DNA of 64,000 bases from Neolentinus lepideus HHB14362 ss-1. Its lineage: Eukaryota; Basidiomycota; Agaricomycetes; Gloeophyllales; Gloeophyllaceae. The notes under the pieces were generated by a model. It was not told the origin of the DNA. It saw only the letters and a list, made by a program, of their open reading frames with translations, and made no database searches. How positions within the stretch are numbered: position 1 is the stretch's first letter; the number at the start of each line of letters is the position of its first letter. Position numbers and translations under genes: made by a program. Location: assembly GCA_001632425.1 (NCBI GenBank), contig KV425628.1:62001-126000 (forward strand). Direction: 5' to 3'. Below, in pieces: positions 22,412-35,812 of the stretch.

Positions 22412-25400
22412 ATGAACTCGCTCACCCTTCTTGCTCGGCCTCCAGCGTCTCTAAGCCGGATCGCACCGACTATCCCACCGCGTCTCGTGCACTCCTTAAA
22501 CCAACAGGACAGCTCTGTTCTGAGTTTGTCTGCTGATGCCGACTGTATTTATAGCGGGAGTCAGAGCCAGGACATCTGCGTGAGTCTTTGCCAAATGTTC
22601 TTGTGAGAAAGAGATCACGATCGCCACGGGCATCCAGGTGTGGGACAGGCATGCATGTACGCTGAAGACTACTCTGAAGGGCCACACCGGCAGCGTACTC
22701 GCTTTAGAGTATGTAGAAGACAGGAAATGGCTATTAAGCGCATCAGGTAAGCTGTCCTACGTTGGGCCTGATGTACCATCTTGTCTGATCTACGCGCAGG
22801 CGATAGCACGATTAGAGTAAGAAAATGTGATTCTTCAAATCCTCAGTTCCTCATGTCGGAAATAGATATGGTCAACAAAAACCCACAGACCGCTTTACGT
22901 CCTGCATCCATACTTGGAGACTGACGCAGGGGACCTGTTCTCCCTGTCTTGGAGCCCCACATTGCAAACAGTATACTTCGGTTGCCAAAACACTTCACTT
23001 CAGTGGTATCACTTCGAATCACGAGAGCAGCAGCCTGGCTCTGGTACTTCTACCCCTAGCAGCCGTGCTAGAAAAGCCCACAAATTCTTCGACAGCTATC
23101 CACAGTACGAAAGGCGTCCTGCGGACATTTTTGCAACAAACGGGACCTTGACACCGTCAACTACATTTTCTTCTGATGGCGAGTCTTGCGTGCAGTTACC
23201 TGCTCCGGTGCCCCTGCCCCGTGCTGTGCTGCAGGTGCCCCCAGAGAATGTCATTGATTCGGCCCACTACGGATATATATACTGCATGGCTTTACTACCA
23301 TCTAATAGGGATGGTTCTGATGACCCGAAGCCATCATTAAGCGGAAAGACGTATCTGGTCACGGGCAGTGGTGACGAAACTGTGAAGGCTAGTACTTTTG
23401 TTTATTTATCTGACATATTGCACTGAAACCTGGTCCAGCTGTGGAACTGTGACCCAGCTGGACTGACTTTAGCTCACACGTTCGATTGTTGCCACGGTGC
23501 TGTCCTGTCACTGACGGCAAGAGGAGATACTGTCTTTGCAGGTTGCCAGGATGGATATGTGAAAGTATGGGACTTAGAAACCAAGGTATTAGTACGGACG
23601 ATCATCGTTCAAGAGGTAAATCGTAATGATCCAAGTGATGAATTATCGGAACTCATACTTATCGGAAGGGAGTGGACATCCTGTCATTGTCCATGCTTCA
23701 CTCGGATCTCTACACCTGTTCAGCGAACGGACAGGTGCAGGTGGGCGTCCTTACCTATTCCTTCATCTTGACTTGACGTATCTGGATTGCTGCAGAGATG
23801 GTCGGCATCATTCGACTGTACAGCTTCTTGGTCAGCCCACGACGGAATTGTCCTTTCGTCGATAGTGATGCGCTGCAGCCATTCGGATCAGTTCCGCTTA
23901 GTCTCCGGCGGAAACGACGATCACATCAAGGTTGTATGGTGTCTATCCATGTCTATTCAAGGGTCGTCGCTTATAGCCTGACCTGTGAAGATATGGGAAA
24001 TCCGCCCCTCAGGCCTTCGCACAGGGTCGTATGATGAGCAGGAAGTCAACGGGTTGCCAGCAGCTGATTCTCAAAGCATCAACGGTAGGCCCCCACATCA
24101 CTGAGAGATAGAGGACAATAATCATGTGGGGTAGATATCATGGTATACGCACTGTCCAAGTTTGTCTCGATACCTAGTGTCAGCAACAGTTCCTCGCATC
24201 AGGAGGATTGCCGACAAGCAGCTATCTGGCTGAAGAAGTGCTTCAATCAACTCGGTGCTGACGCTTCCCTTGTAAGCTCAGGATCATTCACGATAGGCTC
24301 TATGCTTTGTCTTCTTAGCTATCTCTTAGTTGCCAACGGGCGAAGGAGGAAATCCATTGGTACTGGCCACTTATGGAGGTGCCCAAATAGACAAACGCAA
24401 GCCACGCATACTATTCTACGGGTAAGGGCTGCGCTTGAATATTTGCATAAGTCGACCTCACAACAATGCTCAGCCACTACGATGTGATCTCCGCGCCTCC
24501 TTATGGCTGGACATCAGATCCGTTCGCTTTATCCGGGCGCAATGGATACCTATACGGGCGTGGCGTTACAGATAACAAAGGACCTATAATCGCTGCGGCA
24601 TCGGCTGCTGCAGAGCTACTAAGCAAGCGTGCTCTTGGAGCGGATCTGATATTCTTGGTTGAGGGTGAGGAAGAGGCAGGGAGTCGCGGGTTTGCGGAGG
24701 CTGTAAGGAAGAATAAGGTGACTAGGCTAGTTCGATCGCCATAATTGTGGCTGACGTCTAGCAGGATCTGATTGGCCCGATCGATGCAATCCTTGTTAGG
24801 TGAGAAAATGTCAGCTGATCAGAGTATACCTTTCTGAAATATGCACTTTCCTAGCAACTCGACGTGGATCACTGAAGACCCGCCATGCATTACGTATGGC
24901 CTTCGTGGAGTCGTGCGATGCAGTATAGAAGTCAGCTTGCTGCGCTCTTACTTGATCCCGAATTTACATCCATCTTTGAAACAGATATCTAGCAAAAGCC
25001 CCGATGTCCACTCCGGCGTTGAAGGAGGCGCGGTGGTGGAACCAATGCTAGATATGTACGCACACATTTCACGCTAATATGGCGCATTGTTGACCACTTC
25101 CTATAGGGTTAAAGTGTTGGCCACGCTGATGGACGATCAACGGCATGTCCTGATCAACGGATTCTGTCCGATCTTTCCGTTTGTTCTGACTGGGATCCTC
25201 CACTGACTCGTTTCGTTGCAGATGACCATGTCCGGCCCATGACAGAGGACGAGCAGCAGTTGTATCGGTTGCTCTCCGTGGTGACTCAGAGACCTGCTTC
25301 ATCATTGTCGTCGAGATGGAGGGAACCGTCTCTCACCGTTCATGGTATTGAAGTATCTGGTCCAAGAAGTGAGAGTTCCAACGCATTGCATAAAATAATT

Positions 25401-26112
25401 TCTCCGGTGATCTCAGCGGCTATTCTGATGAAATAAATCCCAGATCCGACCGTTATTCCAGCGAAGGTAAAGGCGCAAGCGTCGGTCAGAATAGTCCCAG
25501 ATCAGGACTTGGAGACCATTGCGGGATCGCTGTGCCAACATCTTCAGTCCGCTTTCTCATCGTTAAAGTCACCCAATGAGTTGAAGGTATGCATGACTGA
25601 CGTCCGCCTCATACTCTTTCCTTCTTTCTCTATTTCCCTCGGTTCATCGTACTATTGACTCATCGTTGGCATGGCGGTATATAGGTGACGATAGACCATA
25701 AAGCAGATTGGTGGTTAGGTAGTCTGGAAGACCCATACTTCAAGGCGTTAGAGAATGCTATACGGGATGAATGGGGTGTGGACCCCTTGAGGATCAGAGA
25801 GGGAGGAGTAAGCCTGTTCTTTATAATGCCGTTAGGCTGGATATACGGGTTGATTTCGTATTGCTTCAGTCTATTCCCAGTATACCGTACCTGGAAAAGG
25901 AGTTCGGCTGCCACGCATTGCATCTACCAATGGGCCAAAGCTCGGTGTGTCTCTTTATCTGTCTCTGGAAAGCCTCATCAGTATTCATCGTCTTGAAGGA
26001 TCAAGCCCATCTTCCGAACGAGAGGATATCTTTAACCAACTTGCGCAAGGGCAAGTCGGTAATTGGCCGGTTCTTGCAAAGCGTGGCCACATGCGAAGAC
26101 GTGTCGCTCTAG
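22412..26112 (+). CDS. DUG2: Glutathione-degrading di-/tripeptidase subunit DUG2 (WD40 plus M20 peptidase)
   Basis: Twenty exons, from 22412-22579, 22638-22746 and 22800-22816 (17 bp) to 25870-25944 and 25999-26112, give 866 residues, close to the yeast length. Residues 1-410 carry WD40 repeats (LKGHTGSVLALEYVEDRKWL, VTGSGDETVKLWN, DGYVKVWDLE, SGGNDDHIKIWEI). Residues about 420-866 are an M20 metallopeptidase: HYDVISAP gives a metal His, GRGVTDNKGP the bridging Asp, EGEEEAGS the catalytic and metal Glu residues, VHSGVEGG the dimer-domain His, and the C-terminal metal His lies in DQAHLPNERI. Family knowledge: Dug2 pairs with the amidotransferase Dug3 to hydrolyse glutathione in the cytosol. 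One intron (23388-23438) has a GC donor. The frame before 22412 has no ATG, which fixes the start. Confidence 0.93.
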
Positions 26113-26541
26113 ACTTAAGTCATGTCTCATGAAGTGATAAATTTCTCTTCTGCTTGATCGAAAGGTGTTGTGTTTTCCTAATAGGCTATGTTGTATGCAG
26201 AATATTGTAACCGTAAACCTTCCATCTTATTCCTAGAGTGTGTCGATATTAATGAATTTCCTTCTCTGTCTGAAGTGATATTTACGCAAGCGTAATTAGC
26301 TTCTACTCTTCTATCCGCGCGTAATTTGTGTAGAGACATATGCACCTCGCTGAATCTCGAGCTTCAACGCATGAGCGCGTTTGTGGCTGCAGTCACAGAT
26401 AATGCTTGATTTGGAAGTGTCGGGCGGCAGGGTCCGGCCTGCTGTGCGGCGAGATCGCGTCTGTCCTCTCACCGTGTCTCATTAGCGTGTTCGGCGTAGG
26501 CGCGTCTGTTTCTTTTCTGCTCACTACGACGCGCATCGAAG
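26113..26541. other. Intergenic, DUG2 3' end to SCC2 promoter
   Basis: About 430 bp; both genes read rightward. No gene is supported. Confidence 0.5.
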
Positions 26542-29500
26542 ATGAACGGGAGCGGCTGGTATACTCCTCACGATATGGATAGGCAGCCCTATGGATCTCC
26601 CGATACATCGTTGGGCAGAGCAGCCGCCGACTCCGTGCAGGACGCCCATAAGTTATTCAATGTATACCCCTTGGCATCGGCAACACCGTCCACACATGGT
26701 GCGCATAATACATGCTCTATTAATTAGTATAGCAGTGCATGCTGACTGGACGCGTAGTCGCGAGGCACCTGAGCAATCTGACCATTACAGCTAACAGCCC
26801 CTCCTATATTCAGCCTCTTAATTACAATGCCCATACTTCCTCAGGCCTATCGTCAAGCTATGCGCCATTTCCAGAGTATAGCACTGAGTTCAACCACCTT
26901 ACCCTGCCTGAGGCACCTTCAGAGGACGGCGGCTATTGGGCAGACACGAGGAACGATGCGATGAGGTATCTGGGAGGTGCAAGCTCGTGCGTACTCGATT
27001 TGTATGCTTCGCAGATGAATCATTTGGACATTTTCCTCAGAGCATACTCCCACTATCCACCCAACAGCTGGGTTCCGTCACCATCGCATACAAGCTATTA
27101 TAGTAATGCATTTGCCCACTCAGTCTTCCAGCACACTGCGCCTTCTGCTTCCTACCCGACGCCACCTCCTCCGGGAATTTCTGCTTCGTCTTCTTCTTTG
27201 GCTTATGCGTTAGTTGAACCCAAGCCAAAGTCCTGCAAGCCTACCTATCGTCCCGAGGACTCGCAGCAATTTTTCAATAACTTCCTATCACAGACAGGAG
27301 AAGGTATCCAAGCCACTCAACCTGTCGTTGCTTCGACCCAGGCTCAGCAACGGCCACGGACGCCTATGCAGCAAAAAGGGCAAAAGGCGCAGGTTGTGCA
27401 GCAGAATACATATACGCCTGTTCCAGCTTCAAGGCAACAGGTACCGCCTCAGCAGGCTCGTCAAGCCATGCAATCGCTTCATCAGCACGCACGCACGGAC
27501 CGTACGACTTATCCTCACTTTCAACCCGTGCAACAGCCTCAAGTACGGAAGAGTAGTCAGGCAACGGACGCATACATACATGCGCAGCCCGTAACGCCTA
27601 TTCGCCGCAAGCATGCCCCTCCTCAGCAGTCAAGTCCTGATCCTTTGGATATTGGGCCGACGTCTTCTATTGCTCATCACTCACATGCTATCACCCCGTT
27701 GAAGCGTAAGTCTACGGAAGAAATGGTTCCTGCGTTCACGAAGAAATTACTCTCATCTGATTCCTTCGGATCGCCACTGACACAACCTTCCCAAAGTTCG
27801 TCTAACTCATCGCCTTCCAAACCTCCGAGACCTCAGCCATTTGTCCTCGTCCCGACGTTGTCTCATGTTGACAGGTCTAAGTCTATCACACCGAAAGCCT
27901 CGGCATTGCGACCTCAGGAGTCGAAGCCAAAACTTCAAGCATATGTTGAGCTTTCACCTCTGCCGAAGGCTTGGATGACTCCTACCTCTAAGCGTGATTT
28001 CTCGACACCTGGTTCACGGATGGATGTAGATGACGATGATCTGGGCGGCTTTGGTCCCATTGACGACTCACCTACGAAAGGCCGAGGTCACATCAGGAGT
28101 GTGTCTTCTAACGTCAAATCTTCAGCGAAAAGGACTGGTGATAGAGATGATCGTGGTAGGCCTTCCTGCAGTACTGCCATGGACGCATCGAGTCTAATGT
28201 TGTATCGCGCAGTACCATTGGAGAAGCTGGGCTCCTTATTCGAGGACATCTTCGAAGCTGAGGACGCTCTACCTCCGGATGCCAGTATCCAGGACATACC
28301 TGTGGAGTTCTTCTCAGCTCTCACAGTGGAGGACTCTCAGCCGCTTTTGCACCCGAATCTTATCCGAAAACTGACCAAGTACATAGGAAAGGTAGCTCGA
28401 CCGACCAAGCGCCTGCGACTCTCTGCGCGCGAGGCGAATGGAGGGACGCCACGAGCGAAAGGCGGTGTGGCTGAACTGGAAGTGCCGTCGTTATCTAGGA
28501 TCCTTAAAATGCTGGAACGGAATGTTAAGGCTGGGGTGGCTCTCGAGCCTTTCGGGAACTTCGTACCAAGCGCAGACAGGAAATCTGGATCTCCGAGCAA
28601 GAGTAAAGCGTCGAAGAAGAGCTCTAAAGGTTCTAAGAAGACGGGTGCTCCAGACTCGCTGGCTTCACTTGAGCAAGGCAGTGCTACCGGCGCAGACGAT
28701 GCTACCGAAAGTGTGGCAGGCGAGTCAGTCCAGGAGAACCGGGAGGTGACGGAGGCAGACCTGGACCACTTGACGAGGATTTTGGAGACTGCACGGGACA
28801 GTATTCTAGCTGCTGACTGCTGTATTGCACTGCTCGCCAGTGACCGATTACCCAAGCAGGTGCGTCCATCAGGTTCGCTATTTTGCTCGGCTAATGCGAT
28901 CTCCAAGTTGTACTCCGAGGAGCTCATCACAGAATGCTTCAACACCATCAAGAATCAGCTTACAAAAATTCTGTACCCATTCGTCGAGGCCACTTCGGAC
29001 TTGCATGGCAATATGCATCCGCTCCTGAGGCATATGCTCGACACGACATCGTCCGATGCAAGAGAGCACAGACAAATGCTTGGTGAACTCTTCCAGGCCC
29101 TCTCGGCCGTGCTTCCTCGCGTCAATAATCTTATCTGCGCGGAAGTCGTTGCTATGTCCGAGTCCATCATCATCCAAGCCGTGTATATTGCTATCGGTCC
29201 GTTCTTCGTTGCAGATGCTGGAGGAGATGGTGATGCAAAGGGCAAGGGCAAAAAAGAGAACATCATCTTCACCACACTGGGGAGTAGCGCCATGAGGGGC
29301 CTCAGACTAGACGCATTGTCCTTAATACGCAGTGTTCGTAGTATTTTCATTCTTTTTATCGTTGGGCCTGACCTTATTTCACAGATTTTTGCCAATCACG
29401 AAGATCAACGCTCGTGGATCGTGGAAGAGATTCTTTCTTCTTTGATCAAGTTATCAGATGTGAAGCAAAAGGTTGGCCAATTTCGGTGAGCACATTTTGA

Positions 29501-32500
29501 CTGACCTGAGAACCCTGACTGAACCTCTTTTAAGCTTGCGGGACGGGCGCTCTATACGCACTGTGTCTGCCCTTCTTCTCCAGCTTGTCCAAACATCATC
29601 GCACGACGTCCGGGTGGAAGCTCGGAAGCTTGGAAAGGCTAGACAACAGGCATTGGCATTACACCGTCAGGATAGTTTGAATGAACCATCAGATGAGTCG
29701 TTCTTGGATGAGACGGACAACGAGGTAAGTAGAGCCTGAAGACATCCACATCGACATGCTCATCTGGTTCAGGAAATCCGGCTGTATACGTCTGGTCTCG
29801 AGTCTGCAACCAAGGTTGCGAAGACCGTCGTTTTGTTCCTTACTCAGCGGTGCGTTTTGTTCGTTGTGAGACCATCCCTGTGTCCGCTGATCTACGTGCA
29901 GGTCCGGAAAGACGAAAACAACAAAGAATTCGAACGAAGCCGAATATAGGGCTATCTTCGACAATCTTATTTCCGACATGCTTGTTGTGCTATGGTGGCC
30001 GGAATGGCCTGCTGCTGCGCTTCTTCTGAGTGTCATTTGCAAATTTATGGTCAGTTTCGACCTGTAATAGCCGAATTAAACCGCTCAGCCTCACTTCAGG
30101 TGACATCCTTGGATGACATTAAGACCAGCAACCAGAACGAGAACAACGCTGCTAAGACAATAGCTCTTGACCATCTAGGCGTCATAGCGGCACGTCTACG
30201 ATCCAGCGTGCTGAAGTACAGGAAGGCTGTGGATGGTCAACAGACTTGTTTGAGGCCTCTCGACGAGGTGCGTTCTTTGGTGCGTGCATGTCCGGGGTTC
30301 TGAAAGCATGTCGATTTGCAGATACTCCCGGACGCGGACATCAAGCAATTTGGCAAGCTTCTGAGTGCTCACCATGACGTTGTGGCTCACCTATGCAAGC
30401 GCTCTTCTGAGGACCAAGCTTATGATGTAAGCTACTTGTCTATCTAGTCTCGGCATCGACTGAACATACTCCGCAGAGCGCAAGAGAACTGACTGCTGTA
30501 GCTTTTGGTCACGAGCTGGCCTTTGCATTGAAGCAACTCAACTCGTGGATCCAACCGGACGAGGAGTTCGATCCCAAGGTAGATCGTACGGAAATCCTAC
30601 CGTTTGCGCAGAAGATCAAGAGCGCGTTGCGGGATGTCTGGAAGGATCCTGCCACAGATGTGTTCGATGTCGGGTATGTGACAATCCGAGGATAATTGAG
30701 GTCTTCCTAACTGCTGTCCAGATCTCAAGACGAAGTAATTCGTGTTGATCGATTAGCCGAGGAGATTGGCACTATCCAAGGACTGAGGAATTCGTTTCAC
30801 CCGATTCTGAACAAGATCTTGCTATCCCTTGACGCACCTCCTGTGTTCATACGTTCCAAGGCTCTACGGGCTCTTGGACAGATAGTAACTAGCGACCCCA
30901 CCATCTTGTCATCTGTGAGATTTTACTGTGATAGTCCCTGATCGATATACTCACTCTATTCTAAAGGATAATGTTCGTCGTGCTATAGAGAGTCATCTCC
31001 TGGACAGCTCTCCAGCAGTTCGTGATGCTGCGGTCGAGCTGATAGGCAAATACATGGTCGATTCACCTGAAGTGGCAGGGAATTATTATCAGAAAATAGC
31101 AGATCGGATAGCCGTAGGCGACTGAAATAATCGGTGACTTGTGTAACAACTGATGACGAGTCTTTAACAGGACACTGGCCTTGGTGTGAGGAAACGAGTT
31201 ATCAAGCTTTTGAAGGCTTTCTATGGCGTTGTTGATGATCTTCCTCGGCGTGTTGATATATGCACGAAGCTAGTCTTGCGCATGTTCGACGAGGACGACT
31301 CTGTGAAGGAGTTGGCCGTGAAAGCCATTGAAGAACTTTGGTTCCAGCATCCTGTTTCAATATCTTCTCAGAGTTCACGTTCGTTGCCTGTTAACCCTCG
31401 GGACAAGAGTGTCCTGCTGTCAAAGGTATCTGTCATTATGGGAGTCGCTGCCAACTTCAAGGATCGACAGTCCCCCTTGGAAGATGTATTACATACGATC
31501 ATGGTCGAAAAGGAAGGCACCGAGGCTGCAGCCCTTCATGAACGCTACACCGAGATATGCGAAACACTCATTGACGGCCTTGTGGATGCATCCGACTTGC
31601 CAGGTTTCGTGCGTATTGTGTCGAAGCCGCTGATATCTTGAACTAACTTAAGGCTGTAGTCGGTTGTGAACTGCGTACGGACTATTTATCTCTTCACTTC
31701 CGCTTACCCGGCTATTTTATCCGGTGCCCACGCGTCCACACTCCTGCCGTATCTGAAAAACGCCGCTACCGTGAGTACACTTCAGTTGAGCGAAACAACA
31801 AATGACAATAGTCTCGCAGCCGGAGGAACAAGTCACATCCGATTACCTGCTCAAGATCTTCAGGGCTTCTGTTCCACACATGCCCAAGACGGCAGCTCAG
31901 TTCGGAGCAGATTTGCAGCAAGCTCTGCAACCTATGATAATCAAGCCTTCATCTGCTGGTGGCGTCCAGGTTCGTGTGATACCTTTTCGTTTCTAGGCTA
32001 CCTTCTTATGAGCGTTTGAAGACTCTCCAGGAGACGGTGGCTTGTGCTTGCGCTGTTGTTACCCACCTAACGCATGACTTCATGCGGCTCGTTGCACTAC
32101 TAAAGTCCTGCAATGGTAGACCTAATATCTATAAACTACGTCATGAACCTAACTTAACAATTATCCTAGCACGTCTGCAACAGCATATAGTTCGGCCGCC
32201 GTCGAAGCCCATGACACCTGTTGAAGCCAGGGCACTGAACATTTTAGTTTTTCTCGTTGCCTTATTGGGCGAGCACTGCGACTTCGATCGTGTTCGCACT
32301 GAGAACGAAAGTAAGTGTATGTAATTCGTGCGAATTTGCTTGTCTTACTGTTCGCTCAGCGCTTGCCGCTGACTTGAACTCGATAAGCGAGGTAAGTATG
32401 ACGCCTTTGAAGCTCCTCACTTAAATAATGTCTTCGCAGGGTTCGATAGTCGAACACATATATCTGAGCCTGCTCAGCTTGTATCAAAAGTACTCTGACA

Positions 32501-34248
32501 CTGGGCTTCGGGGTCGGCTTCTGCAATGTCTCGGTATGAATGTCCCTTAACTATGGGATCTTTTGATTTTTCTTACTTGGAACCCTCTAGGATTCCTCTT
32601 CCGAGCACAACCAACTCTCATGACATTGGAGTCTTCAGCTTCCGTCATGGACGATATCTTTGGTGCAGTGGAAGAAGAGCCACGAGCCAGATTGCTCAAG
32701 ATTATCCAGGACTTCCTCATTTCCGAAGCTACCAAGCACTCTTCCAAAGAAAAAGGTGAGTTTCGACCAACAAACCGTGAACATATACTGAAATCCCGAA
32801 AGAGAATGCCAAATCGAAGTCAGCCAGGTCCGCTGTCAATATGGAGGAGCTCATAGGCAATACCGACGGATTCGCGGACTCCGGGTGATTATGTTGTTTT
32901 CCTTTCCATCGGTCTCGCTCATATCGTCGATAGGGTTAGCTCGGCAGTGGTGCAACGATATCTGGACCCCATTTTACAGGCCGCTTTGTCCCAGAATGTG
33001 CAAGTTCAGGCACCAGCTGTGGATATTCTCAGTTTCACTATCAAGCAAGGCCTAGCTCATCCTTTGCAATCCTTCCCGGTCATCATTGCCTTGGAGACTA
33101 GTCCGAATGGAACTCTGGCCAACCGGGCAGCCGCTCTGCATCACATACTTCATACCAAGCACACCTCCCTCCTGAACGCTCGTTATGTAGTCAGTGCCCG
33201 CGCTTCATTTGACTACCAGAAGAAGATATCGCAAGGGAATGTCCAAGGCTTCCGGATGCATCCCTCTCCGACAGCGCTATTACAGCGGTGGTATTCTCTC
33301 GTACGGGAGAAACGCGTCACGAAGCTTGACTTCTTGAAGGCGTTGACAAAGGTCTTTGATGTCCCAGCTTCCCTACAGTGCTCCCAGGTATGCCGAGTGG
33401 ATGCGCTCCTTGAGAGTGGTCGCCTTATGCACTCATATGTAGGAAGAAGTCGAATTTATCCGATACATGGCCGAGAATTTCGCTGCCTTCGATTACAAGG
33501 TCACGGAAGAGGTGCTGGTGGTGATCAAGCATCTGACCTCGGTGTTGTCAACGGCCGGGATGCAACTGGTTGAGGTGCTTTCACCATCACATCTGTTAAT
33601 GCAATTGCGTGGCGAACCGCAATTGGTCGCTGCTGATACCGGAGTACCAATGGTATCTATCTGCCTCAGAATCTTCTGTTATAACCGCCTGACCGTGCCA
33701 TTTTTTCAGGATGTTGACATACCAGCGCAGACATCAGTCGCTCCAGGTAATTGCTTGGTCTGAGATATCTATGAGATCATAGCTGAAGTTCTTTGCGCAG
33801 CTCCCTCTTCCGCGCCCATCATGTCGGACGACAAACTACCGGTTCTGCGGACCTCTGTGATCATCGCCATAATCATGTTGCTCAAGGCTCATCTAAAGTC
33901 GTTGTATAGTCTATCGGAAGAGTAAGCATCGGTCCTCCGTTCGATCTTGCGGATAGTTGACGCAGTTCCAAATCTGCAGGAAATGTTCCAAATGGGTTCC
34001 CGGCAAGAAAAGTGCCTTGGGCGACCGACCTGCTACCAAGAGACACGAACACCCTATTCCATGGGATCGTCTCCCTTTTGCAACCAGGCCGGTCATCACG
34101 TTGGAAGACATGGAGAATCAACGATCGAAGGTGAGTAATGTGTCGCGTCGCGGACCTGAGAGACCACTGCTCATGCTATGGTACTCAGTTCCTGGATATC
34201 TGGATGGAGGACGGTGTTACCGCTGAACCCGAAGACGACTTTTCATAA
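26542..34248 (+). CDS. SCC2: Cohesin loader SCC2/NIPBL (Mis4, Coprinopsis Rad9 type)
   Basis: A long multi-exon gene (about 20 exons) of roughly 2,000 residues. The first exon is 26542-26698, spliced to 26758, and the last exon ends [12 protein letters not shown] at 34248. The first 570 residues are disordered and Gln/Pro/Ser rich. HEAT-repeat architecture then begins: [20 protein letters not shown] spans the 28860-28907 intron; the HEAT block around 30730-31340 reads [53 protein letters not shown] and [14 protein letters not shown]. The Nipped-B C-terminal domain at 32560-33500 includes [32 protein letters not shown] and [12 protein letters not shown]. Family knowledge: with Scc4 it loads cohesin onto chromatin and activates its ATPase; the Coprinopsis orthologue is needed for meiotic chromosome behaviour and DNA repair. 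A 54-nt in-frame intron lies at 26987-27040. Confidence 0.93.
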
Positions 34249-34608
34249 CCATCACCCCGCTCAAATTCTGTACCTCTCTTGAGAATCATTCCCGCAAATT
34301 GTTCCGACTGCTTCACGCTTTGTGCTGGCCGCTATGTTGTCTGTTGTATGGCATCGTTTGTTTCCCTCAATGTCTGCGTTATCTTTATTGCAACTGCATG
34401 TTAGGACTTTCTCCTGCTCTAGGTCTTTGCGTTCGCCCCATAGTCATCATATTCCATCCCATTCCATTCCAAGACATAGATGTTACAACGCATTACAGGG
34501 TACAGTACAATAGCTACTCTACATAATTTACATGTCAATATCCAATGTCTGTCCTAACCGTCCGAGTACGGAGGCACTGCCTTCCTAGCTGAAATCCGTT
34601 CCTTCCTA
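34249..34608. other. Convergent intergenic region
   Basis: About 360 bp between the 3' ends of SCC2 (+) and the Sec14-like gene (-). It has the T-rich and CATT-rich look of 3' UTR; no gene is seen. Confidence 0.5.
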
Positions 34609-35812
34609 TTATTGTGTCGTACGCTCTGGTATGACGACCTTTCCGTCAAGGAACAAACACGGCCCCTTGGGCACGCTGTCAATCACCTTCTTGGCGTCTT
34701 CGTCTAGATTGGGCTCGTCTTCGAACTGGAAATCGAGCTGGCCTCCGTAGATTTTGGGCAGGTTCTCTGCATCGATGAGCTTGAGCATCATCGGCTTGTG
34801 ATCCGTGCCGAGAACGTGGATCTTGTTGCGCGTGCCCTCGTCGAACCAGTTCTGCTCCTACGTTCGTCATCGCGTCCACCGGTCAGTGCAGGGAGCCGCT
34901 CACCTTGATCCACCCCCAGACGGTGCTGAAGTAGCCCGGGGCGTTGACGACGGCGACGGCGTGCAGCGTCTCGGGGTAGTTGGCCGTCGCCATCGTGCTC
35001 GCCTGCTGCAGGTGCGCGCGGAGGGACCACAGCGTGCCGATAGAGCAGTCGGCGAAGTCGATGATGGAGGTGACGGCGACGATGGGGGCGGGCGGGTCGC
35101 CCGCGTGCGGGAGCGCGGTGCAGACGGGGGTGGTGAAGCGCGTCATGAACTCCCAGAGGGCGGTGCTGCAGGATGGAGGGTGAGCGGGGGAAGCGGGGGG
35201 ATGGGGGAAGGAGGACGTACATGCGCTGCCTGCGGCGCTCCTGGGGGACTGCCTGCAGTTCCTTGAGGACGGGGCCGCTGAGGGCTGCGAGTCGATAGAC
35301 GTAAACCGGTACGCCGTGCTATATTGCAAACAGCTTAGTATCACCAATCAATGGATATAAGATGGGTGTATTGTATTGATGGAGGGTGGAAACGGGTTAA
35401 AAGACAAGTCATGACGCTCACCTTGTCCCGCCGACCTGTCCACCGGGGATAGAAGTGCTTGGCTGCCTCGAATTCTTCTGGATCAAAGTTGGCGTATAGA
35501 TTCTCGATGTCGTTCTCCTTCCGCCAGGCCTCTGAGTCTAAAAACTGTTTCTGGGCCTTCTGTACGTCGAACTTGCGAGCCCGGAGGAATCGTCTGGCCT
35601 AGGCATTAGGCATTGTCCGAGAGATGAAAGCGGTATAGTACGTACAAAAGGAGAGCGTCGTCATGCGATGCAGGCGTAGAGTCGCTGCCTGGCTTGAATA
35701 CTCCTGCGCTGCCGAGATTCTGCTTGAAAGTATTCAACGCTTGCTCTTGGTCCGATGTGAGATGTCCGGGGTGGCCCGAGAGGATGTCGTAGTCAGATCC
35801 CGAGTCGCTCAT
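34609..35812 (-). CDS. Sec14-like phosphatidylinositol/lipid transfer protein (CRAL-TRIO)
   Basis: Minus-strand exons 35812-35642, 35598-35422, 35318-35221, 35165-34904 and 34851-34609 give 316 residues, near yeast Sec14 length. The CRAL-TRIO N-terminal helix bundle is seen in LTSDQEQALNTFKQNL and ARRFLRARKFDVQKAQKQFL, followed by HFYPRWTGRRDKHGVPVYVY. The lipid-binding domain contains the hydrophobic strand IVAVTSIIDFADCS, then TMATANYPETLHAVAVVNAP and GYFSTVWGWIKNWFDEGTRN, and the C-terminal VLGTDHKPMMLKLIDAENLP leading into KIYGG, all strongly Sec14-like. Family knowledge: such proteins exchange phosphatidylinositol and phosphatidylcholine and couple lipid metabolism to Golgi secretion. 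Exons 3-4 are unusually G+C rich. The exact orthology (Sec14 versus an Sfh paralogue) cannot be settled from this reading. It shares a divergent promoter with the GST gene. Confidence 0.9.

Noticed and set aside
34805..35266. Long frames on both strands in a very G+C-rich block
   Set aside because: The minus-strand spliced CRAL-TRIO sequence explains the region; the others are open because the block is G+C rich.
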